This document shows positions 11,159 to 21,216 of a stretch of 64,000 bases of DNA, in pieces. Source of the DNA: Pezicula radicicola (Eukaryota; Ascomycota; Leotiomycetes; Helotiales; Dermateaceae); the NCBI GenBank assembly GCA_003008705.1, contig PDUO01000021.1, positions 560,766-624,765 on the forward strand. The letters run 5' to 3'. The translations under genes were made by a program, and so were the position numbers. The notes beneath the pieces are model-generated. The model made no database searches and was not told the DNA's origin. It saw only the letters and a list, made by a program, of their open reading frames with translations. How positions within the stretch are numbered: the stretch's first letter is position 1; every line of letters starts with the position of its first letter.

Positions 11159-11645
11159 GCTCTTATTTTATTTACCCTTGGTGGCGTTATTTTTTGCGAT
11201 CATTTGAGTGTTTTGTATTTTGAACATTTTGAGCAGTGAAATAATTTTTGGTCGCTTAATTCGAGTCGTTGGACTAGCCTTTTTTTAAGCGAGAAACGGG
11301 CGCTTGCGATTCAAAGGTACGCTAGCTCACTCAACTCACTTAAAACATCATATTCAAACTGTGCCTTAGTGCAAAGGATCAATTTACGAGACCCTGAGGA
11401 AGCATGTCGATTTTTGGTGTTCCCATACCTATCCTCACCGATCCAACTCAACGCCTGTTGGATAACGTCAGCAGAATTTAAATTTTCTTGGAAATTACTT
11501 CTAGTGCTTACTACCTAATTAACCATGGCCGTGTTAACCGGTGCGACGGTTACATCAGAACGCCCTTACTTAAGAGCGTCCAATCCAATTCCGTCCAGCC
11601 TCCATCCAGCCTCCTTTCCTTAGTTTTCCAAATAGAAGAACCGCC
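11159..11645. other. Region downstream of tRNA-Glu, with dispersed repeat
   Basis: A T-rich tract (11162-11200) directly after the tRNA fits a Pol III terminator. It is followed by copy 1 of a dispersed repeat (11225-11345, listed separately) and a presumed promoter for the secreted-protein pseudogene. No protein gene is seen. Confidence 0.45.
11225..11345 (+). repeat. Dispersed hairpin repeat, copy 1
   Basis: Similar in the same orientation to 15625-15745. The best block is ATTTTGAG..GTGAAA followed by GGTCGCTTAATTC and a TTGGAC box. Inside it TCGCTTAA (11252-11259) is complementary to TTAAGCGA (11285-11292), predicting an 8-bp stem with a loop of about 25 nt. The copy starts 67 bp after tRNA-Glu. 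Confidence 0.6.
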
Positions 11646-12709
11646 ATGGCCTTTTCACTTCTCAAGCTCCTCTTCTTCACAATCGCCTCTTCCGACCTCG
11701 GCATCTTAGCATCAGCTCAAACAACATCCTGCCCATCCGCCCTCTCCAACATCACAACACCTAGCCTGAATCTTACAGCTATAACGGCCGACGAGGGCAA
11801 CTCCGTTTTTGAATGTTGGCAGTAAGCAAGTTTTCTACTCCAAGAATCACTTTTCGCTTGGTAGGAAGTACATCAGCTAGTTGTAGATGTTCACCTGGTG
11901 ACTGTCATTCACTACGCTTTTTATTTTCCATTCCGCCATCGCGGAATTTGTTGCCAATCATGCTAGCAACTATCCTATGCTATTCAAATCGATTAAGATC
12001 CCCAAATGGCTTCTATCTCTACTGTTGCTCCAGCTTGTTTACTCTTGACTTTTGGCACCAAGAGAAGCGAGCAGTCTACCTTTTATTTAACAACTAAAAA
12101 TATCTTAAACTATATATAATTCGCCATCATATACCTTTCTTTCATTCTTTATCTCTTTCTTGATAGAATATGACTGAGCCCAAGAACCCTTTCAGATTAC
12201 CAGGCTTCGTAGCTTCCACAGGAGCCGGCACCGTCGGAGCCCTGAATCTTGCTCTCGGCAACCTCTCTAACGCCACATATACAGCGATCCCAGCTCGATT
12301 TGATGGCGGTTTACACAGAGCTCCAGCAAATCAGTAAGTCATAACCTACTCCGTCCCATACTCCATATCCTCCCCGTTTCTATCCCATCTCAGTCCACAC
12401 ACATCTCTCCTGATCCAAAATCTTACTTACTCACACACACTTCCTCTCCGTTATTTCAGATTCGTAGTCTTCCTCTCAGGTCTAGTGCACGTAACGCTTC
12501 CCAATTCAACGGCAGATGCCTGGGTCGAAGGCGGCAAGTACGGCGTGGTCATCGCGGCTGATGCGGAATCTGAACTCGGTCATATCTCTACATATCCCAG
12601 TGATGCGGTCACGGCTGCGCTACAGATCCCCTTCGAGGCGGGTACGATTCCAGAACATACTGTGCTGCATTCTGGACCGTGTGCGTGGCCTGACTTGGTG
12701 GGGATTTAA
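11646..12709 (+). pseudogene. Small secreted protein gene, frameshifted
   Basis: Begins with a clear signal peptide (MAFSLLKLLFFTIASSDLGI, then LASAQ) and encodes Asn-glycosylation sites (NIT, NLT, NAT, NST). Exon 1 hits TAG at 11763-11765 after an ACACCC run. Skipping one base there restores a plausible sequence (SLNLTAITADEGNSVFECW) up to the GTAAGC donor at 11823. Exon 2 (12167-12333) encodes AGTVGALNLALGNLSNATYT and IPARFDGGLHRAPANQ. Exon 3 (12460-12709) encodes FVVFLSGLVHVTLPNSTADA and ends with TAA. The 12334-12459 intron is normal, but the first (11823-12166, 344 nt) is unusually long and joins in the wrong phase for the repaired frame. A decayed gene is the simplest reading; sequencing error or a mis-drawn exon 1 remains possible. 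The family looks like fungal secreted proteins of unknown function. Confidence 0.5.
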
Positions 12710-13319
12710 GATGGGTGAGGTAAAGCGATGTGACGTGGAGGGGTTGGAGGGATTGGATGGGATAAGCGAGTAATGTTTGATCTGTTGGATGCTTCGATTC
12801 GATATCTCTTAATTCTTAAGCTGCGGGGCTGGGATTTTGATAATAATCATATCTAGTTAAGCGAGCAACTTTAATCTAAACTTGCACATGTCTTTTGAGA
12901 TCCACTGACCACTAGAGGACGGTTCTAGAAGCAAGTATAACCCATGATTCAAGGTTCTAATACAGTTAAGAATATCTATCTATAAGAGGCTGGCCTACTA
13001 CACATTTGAACTAATTAGCGTAGAGGCTAAAAATTCTTTGCTATTGCATGAGAACGATATGATCTAATGAACTTCTAGACCTCTCCGAACTAGAGGGATA
13101 TTTAGCTTAAAAAAATGGGTCGGTCTCTAACTAAGAATTCATGTGATATCCGTATTGTGCTTAACTTTAATATGATTGTCTCATGTCTACCTCTTATACA
13201 ATAAGCTATCCAGTAAAGCTGGGCCCTACGTTTTCCACTTCCTTTCGCTACTTCAGGGGATTCCGCCTCTTATCTTCTTTGTACGGCACTGGTTTCACAA
13301 TCTGCTTCGTCAGTTATTG
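12710..13319. other. AT-rich convergent intergenic region
   Basis: Lies between the 3' ends of the secreted-protein pseudogene and the demethylase-like gene. Moderately AT-rich; no gene, RNA or clear repeat seen. Confidence 0.4.
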
Positions 13320-14750
13320 TTACTTCCCACAACAAGAATACGTACTTACTCCACGAATAATTTTCTGCGGTTTACCCTTTGAACCCCATTTGATTAAAAC
13401 CTTTGACTCAGGCACTGCAAACCTCGTTTCAAGGATACCGAGTGAGATAGTCTCCTTGAACCAATAACTGTAGCAGCGCGAAATAGCACAGCCGATTTCA
13501 ATTCCATCTACCAAAACCGTACTTGCCACAATTTGATCTTGAACGCGAGGCATTTCCATATAATCATAGGTTTCGCTTCGAAAAAACGAAGCGTATACAT
13601 CCGTGACGTCCTCACTGTCCCACAGAATAGTGACAAGCTTGTTTGGTGGAGCGGCAGCGATTTTCCTAAGAGTTTCCTTGCCGATGAAATCGTGCTCCAG
13701 GTTGACCAAATGCCCCCAACCGAGATCGAATGGCGTGCGGTGATGTGCTACGATATCATTGCTGTAACTTCCAGAGATTCTGGAAAAGATCTTCCCTAAT
13801 TTGAGTCCGGAATCGTGTAAGTATTGTCGGTAATTGACGAGCTCCGGAGTGTCGCCCAGAAAAAGAGGCACAAAATCGAGGCCTGGAGTAGGGAATGCAG
13901 CTTCCACCTAAGTCGCCGTTAGCATATTATTTGACGGCAATTTTGGTACAGAAACAATAATTCAAAGGGGCTATACATGATTCACACTCTTCGCGCGATT
14001 ACCCAGCTCACGGATGCCAAAATCCTGGCCGAATTTCCGTATTGCATCATACACTTTCGGTCCTTCCGCTGCCGGTCCCCAGAGTTCAAATCCATGCTCT
14101 CCTGAGACTCCCTGCCGCAGACACAAAAACTTGCAGCCTTGAATAGACAATTCCTTGGTTGCCATGAACTTTAGATCATGAATTGATTCCTTCTCTTCCA
14201 CGATACCCTCCATAAGAGCAACACTTTTAGGCCCTTGGACTTGAAAGAGATACCAGTCATCACTGACAACCTCCAAAGTTGCCTTGAACTTCTTAGCCCC
14301 ATGTTTGAATTGGAAAATAGCCCAAATGACACCCGGGCCACTAGTGAACAGGATATCTTCTCTATCCAGCATCAAAATGAGACCTTCTCCAGTAATGGCA
14401 CCAGTTGTTTCCTCACAAAAGATTGCATGCTTCGCTTGGCCGGGTTTAATATTGGGCCAGTAGTTTGTTGAGAGGTACTCGAAGAAATCCAAGGCTTCAG
14501 GACCCTTCACTCGGATTTTTAGCAACGGTGACCAGTCTCCAATATAGCAATCGGTTTTCCAAGATAAGCTCTCGTCTATCCAGCCTGTGTATTCAAAAGC
14601 TTCGAAGGTTCCAAGAAATCTGGAGAAGATATTGACTGACCAGTCCGTTGGTACCATTGGTGTTAGGGGAATGCTAGGACCCTTCGATGGTATTGGAGAG
14701 TTTGAGTGATTGACCCCTCCTTCGGTAGTGGCAGGGGTTGATTCAGACAT
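13320..14750 (-). CDS. LigM/DmdA-like tetrahydrofolate-dependent O-demethylase homologue (GcvT family)
   Basis: 453 residues from exons 14750-13977 and 13907-13320, joined across a 69-nt intron (GTATAG...CTTAG) that keeps NH|VEAAF in frame. The fold is the GcvT aminomethyltransferase type. Resemblance is closest to bacterial LigM/DesA, which move methyl groups from methoxylated aromatics to tetrahydrofolate. Supporting stretches are the N-terminal TGWIDESLSWKTDCYIGDWS, the central FQVQGPKSVALME, LRQGVSGEHGFELWGPAAEG, and the C-terminal half with LGWGHLVNLEHDFIGKETL, VTILWDSEDVTDVYASFF and CYSYWFKE. Start set at 14750 (MSESTPATTEGG); an ATG 44 codons upstream lies in the probable 5' leader. 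A TATATATA box lies about 100 nt upstream. No T-protein mitochondrial presequence is visible. Substrate (vanillate-like aromatic, glycine, other) is inferred, not shown. Confidence 0.85.
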
Positions 14751-14849
14751 GATTAGTGAAAGATATCTGCACAATTGATGGATAGGAACAAAGTTTCGGA
14801 AGAAAGGAAAGTTACCAGTAGTTTTTTGTTTCTGGAGGAGTATTGAATG

Positions 14850-14859
14850 GTATATATAG
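14850..14859 (-). promoter_or_regulatory. Putative TATA box of the demethylase-like gene
   Basis: An ACTATATATA element on the minus strand lies about 100 nt before the chosen start at 14750. Position and sequence fit a core promoter. It also argues against the upstream ATG at 14882, which would lie 5' of the box. Confidence 0.35.
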
Positions 14860-15888
14860 TTCTGGAAATTGCCTATTTGCATGTATGAAAAGGTGTATCA
14901 GAAAATTAAGAGCTGTCCCTGCAAGCAGTGAGAGATATCTTTCCGTAGAACCACACGAATAGATATGGAGCATAGACGTTGTAAGATAAATATGCAAAGC
15001 ACTTTATTGGTCAAGCGCTCTGAAAAACATCCTCACAATAACCTCGTCTGGACTTTGCAAAGCAACTGCTAGATCAATACACTATGTTGTTTCGCGACTT
15101 CGGCATTCGGGACGAATACGAATAAAGCCGAGAGCGCGAATGAAAAGGGGGGTTAGAAAAGAGGTAAGGATAAGTAAACGTAGCACCATGCACTATGGCG
15201 CTCTCGATATACTGGCTGCCTCCCACTTTGACTTGACTTGTTCTACGGAGGTAGATTTAGAGTCCGGCATACTTTGTAAGTGCCCTAGAATCCAGGCTTC
15301 AACACGTGACAGTAAGGTGAAACTACCTCCTATATTAAATTTTTATTCTACACTGGCATGTAGCCTGTACGTATACACTAAAAACCCTGTGTCAAGACCC
15401 TCGGTAAGACTCTCACCATGCTGCGCCGCGTCAATGGAAGACTGCGTGTCTTCGATAGTCGCACGCTGCAAGCCAAGCAGCTGACATAGTTTTTTTTATC
15501 AGTGGCACTTTAGTTAGAGCCAAGGGCCACGCTTTTGTGGAATTTTACCTTGGCCAAGTTTTGCATGCGTTGGCAAATTCTTTGTGCAGTAATTGCCCTG
15601 GAGGATGTAAAGTTGTACTTGCGCATTTTGAGTGGTGAAAAAAGATTTGGGTCGCTTAATTCTAGTCATTGGACAGAAGGACTAATTTCTTCTACCTAAG
15701 CGACGCGGTTGATCTAACGGGATACTAGCTTTCTTAATTCAGCCGGAGTGTATGATGGATGGTATTAGAAGCGTCGTATGAGATCAAGTAAGTTGCCCAA
15801 ATCAGGTGAGTCATTCTAAGTCTAATCAAATTGATCTTCTACCAAGCAGTTACACGGTGTGTGTTAATTTCCCCGTAAAGCAGCACAC
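14860..15888. other. Intergenic region upstream of the demethylase-like gene
   Basis: About 1 kb without a convincing gene. It holds copy 2 of the dispersed repeat (15625-15745) and a patch of AAGTAAGTTGCC / GGTGAGTCATT words near 15785-15815. Confidence 0.4.
15625..15745 (+). repeat. Dispersed hairpin repeat, copy 2
   Basis: Partner of 11225-11345 with the same order of blocks: ATTTTGAGTGGTGAAA, GGTCGCTTAATTC, ATTGGAC, TAAGCGA and TACTAGCTTTCTTAATTCA. GTCGCTTA (15651-15658) pairs with TAAGCGAC (15697-15704), so the stem is kept although the loop sequence and length (38 nt) have changed. Confidence 0.6.
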
Positions 15889-17073
15889 TCATACCTGAAA
15901 TTTGTCCCCAGTAAGTGGATCAATAACAAATATCTTGCCGGAGAATCCCACAGATCTTGTATTATAAGTCTCCTCAGCTGCCCTTCCAAGGTCAAAAGCG
16001 AATGCCCTATTAGTAGTAACCAAATCCCTAATCCGTGGATGAAATTTGTTTTTCTTGCCAGCTTTATAACCGCCATCCGGAGGTTCCAATTTTGGAGATT
16101 CCCGTTCTAGATAAGCTCGTACACATACTTTTGCTAGAAGTGTGCGCACTTCATGATCATCGGGTAAAATGCATGCCATCCTCAGATGCTTGTCATTAAG
16201 AATGACCATGTGACCCTTTGCCCTCTCCTGTACAAAAATATCCCGCATATTCATTGTGACTCTTGTATAAGGGCCTATAAGATCAATCTTATCTGCAAGA
16301 ACGAAGAACTCCATGTATGTGGTAACCTGGTCAGAGGCTTTTCTGTTGCTTGGCATAGCGTGTCCTTGGAACATGAATTGAACTAGCATCTCAAAAGCTT
16401 CGACGGTTTCTTCTGGCATTGCAAGTGTTTGCTTTTTGGGTTCTTGGAAGTGTCCGTTGAAGGCGCGGTCGAAGAACGGCGAGGAGTGGCAGAGTAGGGC
16501 CTTTGGGAGACGGTATTCTTTCTTTTTGGGGGAGACGTAGATCGTTACTTCTGGTCCTTTGTGGAGTTGGGTTTGACTGGCAAAATGTTAGTATTTATGC
16601 TCTATCAAAAAGAAGCCTCGTAATTTGCGACTTGGCTGGCTAGTATCTCAAGCGACTTAAGTCAAGTGAGTGACCTAGATCATTTAGGTAACTCAAGCCA
16701 AGCGGGTAACCCATGACCAAGTGGATAGTTCAGATCGATAAGGTTACCCAGACTAGGTGAATTATCTAGAGCAAATGTGCTGTAGCGTTCTCGCACCACA
16801 ATAGTTGTATTCCACTTACTTGATGAATCTATCTGCTGAAATATCTGCTAATGTGTCCTTGTACTTCTTCTTTCTATGAACCCTATTGTCGGTATCGGTG
16901 GTATTGGCAGCATCGATGGCATCATCAGTGCTCTGAGTAAGCGGGACGTAAGAACTTGCTTGAGGATGCTTCCTCATTTGAACTTGAGGATTTGAGGCAC
17001 CCATTTGTTGAGTCTTGGCGTTTCCTTGGGCCTTCTTTGATCTGGTAGATCGCCAAAAATTTCGTATTTCCAT
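15889..17073 (-). CDS. BTB/POZ domain protein
   Basis: Exons 17073-16820 and 16576-15889 give 313 residues. The 243-nt intron (GTAAGT...GCCAG) joins RFI|N-QTQLHKG in phase 2. A basic, polar N-terminus (residues 1-80, RVHRKKKYKD) precedes the BTB fold: QLHKGPEVTIYVSPKKKEYR, LPKALLCHSSPFFDRAFNGH, then FQEPKKQ and AFEMLVQFMFQGH. The C-terminal part continues with a helical BTB-associated segment (VTTYMEFFVLADKIDLIGPY). BTB proteins mediate dimerisation or Cullin-3 binding; no second known domain is seen, so the role is unknown. The stop TGA lies inside CAG|GTATGAGT, which is also a perfect splice donor, so an extra 3' exon cannot be excluded. Confidence 0.8.
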
Positions 17074-17730
17074 GATCGATCGTCGTTGTTTATTCGGTAT
17101 CGGTGGGAGAAGGAGGGTTGAGTGGAAGGTTGAGTGGTACTTTGAAAAGAAGGTGAATGGATTTTGCGGTCATACTACTTGTTTTGTAGTTCTTTGCGGC
17201 AAGGTATGGTAGCGTCCGTATTCACTTGCGTTGTTCTTGTAGGATGGATAAGATATTTGAAGGCAAGTGACTTACTTAAACCAAATGAATTACTTAGGTG
17301 AAGTGAATGCTATATTGGTTGTAAGGGATCAGAGTAGGACAAAAGCATGAATTTGGAAGAAGAGAGGAAGAGCCTAAAGCTGAAGCTATATACAAGGCAG
17401 AAGCACTAGTATTAGTACAGTCCCGTGACATTAGTATACTCATGAATTAGGATGGTGAATTACATTCCAGAAAGCTCATAGATAGACCTTACTCTAAACA
17501 CTTATATCCACGAGATTTAATTATGATTTGATTGAGTCAAAATTGAAGTTATAATAAAGAACACTTAACATTAAATATTCAACTGCGCTAATCTGCGGCG
17601 TTCTTTCCCCCTTTCCACTGAGTGAGAGAACACGTGCTTACATTATTTCCTGCCTTTAAATGTGGAAACTGAGTCCCTCCAAAACTTCATACTAAGCACA
17701 CAAGGAGCTCAATAACACTATACACTTCTC

Positions 17731-17937
17731 TCACTTAGCCAAGAAAATCCAAGCCTTCATACACAAACTCGACTCAGCCGCCAAACATTCACCTTTCCTC
17801 CTCTTCAACTCATTATTCCATCTCCTCTTATCAATTCGTCTTTGTCGTCTCTTTTCTATCCTCGATCTTTTGCTCTCTTCTTCTCCTTTCATTTGTGTCA
17901 TGTAGCGATGTGCTGCTCTGTATGCTGGATCGTTCAT
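17731..17937 (-). CDS. Small basic hypothetical protein (doubtful)
   Basis: A 68-codon frame starting MNDPAYRAAHRYMTQMKGEE with a very basic centre (KRRQRRIDKRRWNNELKRRK). Composition is more protein-like than most small frames nearby. No homologous family is recognised, there is no obvious promoter, and it may be part of a larger unrecognised or decayed gene. Confidence 0.25.
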   Translation of the reverse strand: MNDPAYRAAHRYMTQMKGEEESKRSRIEKRRQRRIDKRRWNNELKRRKGECLAAESSLCMKAWIFLAK

Positions 17938-18400
17938 TGTGGCGCTACCGAGGTCGGATAGTTAGTAAACTGTGTAGTGTGATATTGACGATATTACAAG
18001 GGTAGAGGGGGAATGGTCTTACTATTGTGATTTATACTCTCTGTAACGCTGAGGTTGGACTTCCTGAGCTACTGTATCATCGATGTATAGCGGCGTGGCT
18101 GGTGATTTAGTGAGATTTGAAGTCATGTTGAATAACTTGTTGGGTGTTTGTGATGATGAGTTTTGTCTTGATATTTGTACAAGTATGCTGATAGATAATT
18201 AAATTGATGAAGTATGAGAGAAGCGTTGTAATGAGTCTGTCTGTTTGGTGCAAGGAAACCGCATGAATAATAACTTCTGATATGCAAATCAAAATAATCC
18301 GAGCAGTGAATAAGACGTTTACTTAAATACCAGCAATTCCAGTCAACATAGACAGAGTTCCGTCCTAACATCACAAATATATTCCCGAAACGCAATATCT

Positions 18401-18660
18401 GCTAACTTGAGAGAGGTTACGTAATCCCTTCTTTCTTCTGTCGTGACCCCAAAGGAAATCACTTGGCATCTTCTGGATGACACTTAGAACGATTTAAGCT
18501 TTGATACATAAACTTAATCTTCTCAGGGTTGATTCGAAGATATTGCCAAAGCACAACACTTGCCAGCTTGAGAGAGTTAAGATGATCCCTCCTCCTTTCT
18601 ATTGTGACCCAAAGGAAATCACTTGACATCTATATAGCACTTAGAACAATCCAAACTTTA
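18401..18660. repeat. Diverged tandem duplication (two copies of about 100 bp, period about 160 bp)
   Basis: Copy 1 (18401-18503) and copy 2 (18561-18660) share, in the same order, CTTGAGAGAG, a T/C-rich run, GTGACCC(C)AAAGGAAATCACTTG(G/A)CATCT and CACTTAGAAC(G/A)AT. Several differences are transitions. The spacer of about 57 bp is not obviously repeated. Confidence 0.6.
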
Positions 18661-20025
18661 ATCTTTGAACTTTGTCGCCTCTCAGTCAATTTCAAGAAGT
18701 TAATTTATCTTCTAGAACATCTCACATGGTCATCACTTCCTGATCAGATGAGCTTCCTCAAGATCAAGCTGAAGTCTAAATAAACTCTCGTCAAACTCTC
18801 AAAAGGCTCGAACATCGTAGGTATGGGGGACTCGGTGGGAGAAAACAGATAGCATTGAGTAGGCTATATATACTAAATGAGTGGCATCGAATTCATCCCG
18901 AATACCATACAAAATGGATGATTTGTAATGTACAAGGCTTGCGTGGCCTTGGTTACAGAATAGGGCGAATTGATTCAGATCTTACAAATCAGAAAGGATC
19001 GAATATAAAGCTAATATGAGGATATACCCCATGCGATAGCACGTGATTTATGGGCAACATATTGTTAACAACTGTATGAGAATCCAGGAGTGTCGCACTA
19101 ACACCTTATTAGCCACTGGTTATTCAATCTGAGCATCTCTGATACCCAGCTTCTCCCATCCTTCCAGGAAACCTCTACCTTTCCTAGATTCTAGATTCCA
19201 AATTCCAAATTTCAAATCCCAGACCATTAGAAATCTGAAGTGGCAGTTCCGTGGCAGTGCAATGGATCACCTGAGATCCTCTCCGGACCTCCGGTTGATA
19301 CTGTACTGCATTCTTGCCGGTCTTGAAGCTTTTATTGACAAAGGGGCACCAATAGGTAGTAATGATGGCAAGACTGGATCACCACTACCACCAATAAGGG
19401 AACAATGTTGAGTGACGTTCGAAAGATCTTCTTCCCGGGTAATTGAATCGGTAAAACAAGCTTAATTATGTAAGCTTAAACTACGGTAACCAAACACCAG
19501 AAACACTGAAGAGGTGGTTGGTTGCCTGCGCTAAGGGCGACAATAAAACACAGCCTTAATTTCTGCAACTGTGATTGGACTACCCCGTATCTAAGCCTTA
19601 GACTTAAAATTGCAAGCGGCGCAGATTGGTGTTGGCGGTGCCTGTGACCTTCCAAGCTTTCGCATCCATGATGACATTGAAATCTGTCAGTCAAATAGTC
19701 AGACAGAAGGTGCAACGTTGAAGCTTCCGTTTTGCTGCGCATTTTCGTAAAACACTTACTAGAATTCCTCCACCAATTAATTTCCCAATCAAACAACGCC
19801 ACACTTTGGGCATTCTCCAAGGCAAAACAAGTGAGAAAGGTAAAATATTCTAGGTTGTTTGGTCCAAGCCTCGTTCTACGCCTCTTGAAACGCTATAATT
19901 CTCTCGGCATCCCTCTCACCTTTTTTCTCGTTGCACAACCACCTCAGATTGTTACAATACACAACTCACGCCAAAAAAAAAACAAAAAAAAAACATCATA
20001 ATTCATCATACGGAGGAGTTAAATC

Positions 20026-21216
20026 ATGAGAATTACATTATCATCAGCAGTAGCGACACTGCTACTAATATCCTCCACACCCGCACTATCCCTCCCTCAA
20101 CCCCAACCCATTCCAGAATCCGAAACCGAGCTGGTCTCGCGCGACGATATTATCGCACAGATAGAGGCACAGATAGAATCGCGCGAAGCATTAGCATCGG
20201 CATCGCCAGCAGCCGCGGCGGAATTCTATACGGAACTCGCAGATGTGAGAGACTTATGGAAGAGGAAAGGTGGAGGAGGTGGTGGTGGGAAGGGTGGTGG
20301 TAGTACTTCAAGTGGTGGTAGCACTTCAAGTGGAAGTAGTTCGTCTTCAAGGTATGCAAGTACTTTTTCAGCACAAGGTGGTTCCAGTGCGGTTTCTTCG
20401 GTCATGAGTTGGGGGAAGAATAAATTGTTGTCTTCATCTCCTGATCTATTTCGTCGTAAGGGAGGAGGTGGAGGTGGTGGAAGAGGCGGAGGAGGGGGAC
20501 GAGGTGGTGGTGGTTCATCTTCATCCTCATCATCTAACACACAATCTAGTTCATCCGGCGGAAAAGGATCATCATCCTCATCAACCGGAGGCCGTACAAC
20601 GACAGGAAGTGGAGTTACTCCAGCATACGGCGGTGGCAGATATTACGGAGGTGGAGCCACAGTCCCATATACATCTGGCGCAAGATCCCCATTAGGAATC
20701 GCACCTGTCCTCTTAGGTGTCGGTGTTGTTGGTGCTTTGGCCTTATATCATCCATTACTCTGGCCATATGGCGCATACAGTTACCCATATACGCATCCCT
20801 ACACATTCCGCAACCGCTCAGCAACCAACACGACAAACAGCACAACCACAACCACAAAACGATATATGCCAGCACTATTGATGCTACGCCAAGACACAGA
20901 TACAGGAGTAAACCAAACTAAACCCGTAAACTGCCTCTGCGCACTCTACGCAGAATGCGGTTGTGATGATGACGGCACGACAACTTTCCTAGATTCCGTT
21001 ATCGGAACCGGAGACTACTTTGCACTCAATCAGACTCTAGTCACTGTAGTTGATGAGAACGGAACCAGCACTATCCTCATCAATGGAACCCTTCCAAATG
21101 GAACTACTGCGTCCGGAGGAAACGAGAGCGCTAGTGGTGCAATTAGAACATTGACTCAAGCAAGTGGATACTGGGTCATGATCGCATTAGTTAGATGCAC
21201 AGTCTTTTTGGTCTAA
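20026..21216 (+). CDS. Secreted Gly/Ser-rich DUF7732-type protein, possibly GPI-anchored
   Basis: A single-exon gene of 396 residues. It has a signal peptide (MRITLSSAVATLLLISSTPA, cleavage near SLPQP) and a KR processing-like site (WKRKGG). Two low-complexity blocks of poly-Gly and poly-Ser follow, at about residues 80-110 and 145-195. A hydrophobic segment (LGIAPVLLGVGVVGALALYH) precedes the conserved module with cysteines NCLCALYAECGCDDDGT and TLVTVVDENGTSTILINGTL. The C-terminus SGAIRTLTQASGYWVMIALV and the hydrophobic tail resemble a GPI-attachment signal. The DUF7732 link is recalled from the cysteine module and is not verified. Function unknown; an extracellular or cell-surface location is likely. 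Confidence 0.85.
   Translation: MRITLSSAVATLLLISSTPALSLPQPQPIPESETELVSRDDIIAQIEAQIESREALASASPAAAAEFYTELADVRDLWKRKGGGGGGGKGGGSTSSGGSTSSGSSSSSRYASTFSAQGGSSAVSSVMSWGKNKLLSSSPDLFRRKGGGGGGGRGGGGGRGGGGSSSSSSSNTQSSSSGGKGSSSSSTGGRTTTGSGVTPAYGGGRYYGGGATVPYTSGARSPLGIAPVLLGVGVVGALALYHPLLWPYGAYSYPYTHPYTFRNRSATNTTNSTTTTTKRYMPALLMLRQDTDTGVNQTKPVNCLCALYAECGCDDDGTTTFLDSVIGTGDYFALNQTLVTVVDENGTSTILINGTLPNGTTASGGNESASGAIRTLTQASGYWVMIALVRCTVFLV

Larger units (their letters stand above)
17074..20025. other. Long gene-poor stretch between BTB and DUF7732 genes
   Basis: About 3 kb with no recognised conserved gene. It contains a doubtful small frame (17731-17937), a diverged tandem duplication (18401-18660), short GTGACTTACTT / GAATTACTTAGG words near 17268-17300, and, just before the DUF7732 gene, an A-rich leader (19972-19995). 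Confidence 0.4.

Noticed and set aside
14751..14882. Upstream in-frame ATG at 14882 for the demethylase-like gene
   Set aside because: The extra 44 residues look like translated leader sequence and a TATA-like box lies at 14850-14859, downstream of that ATG.
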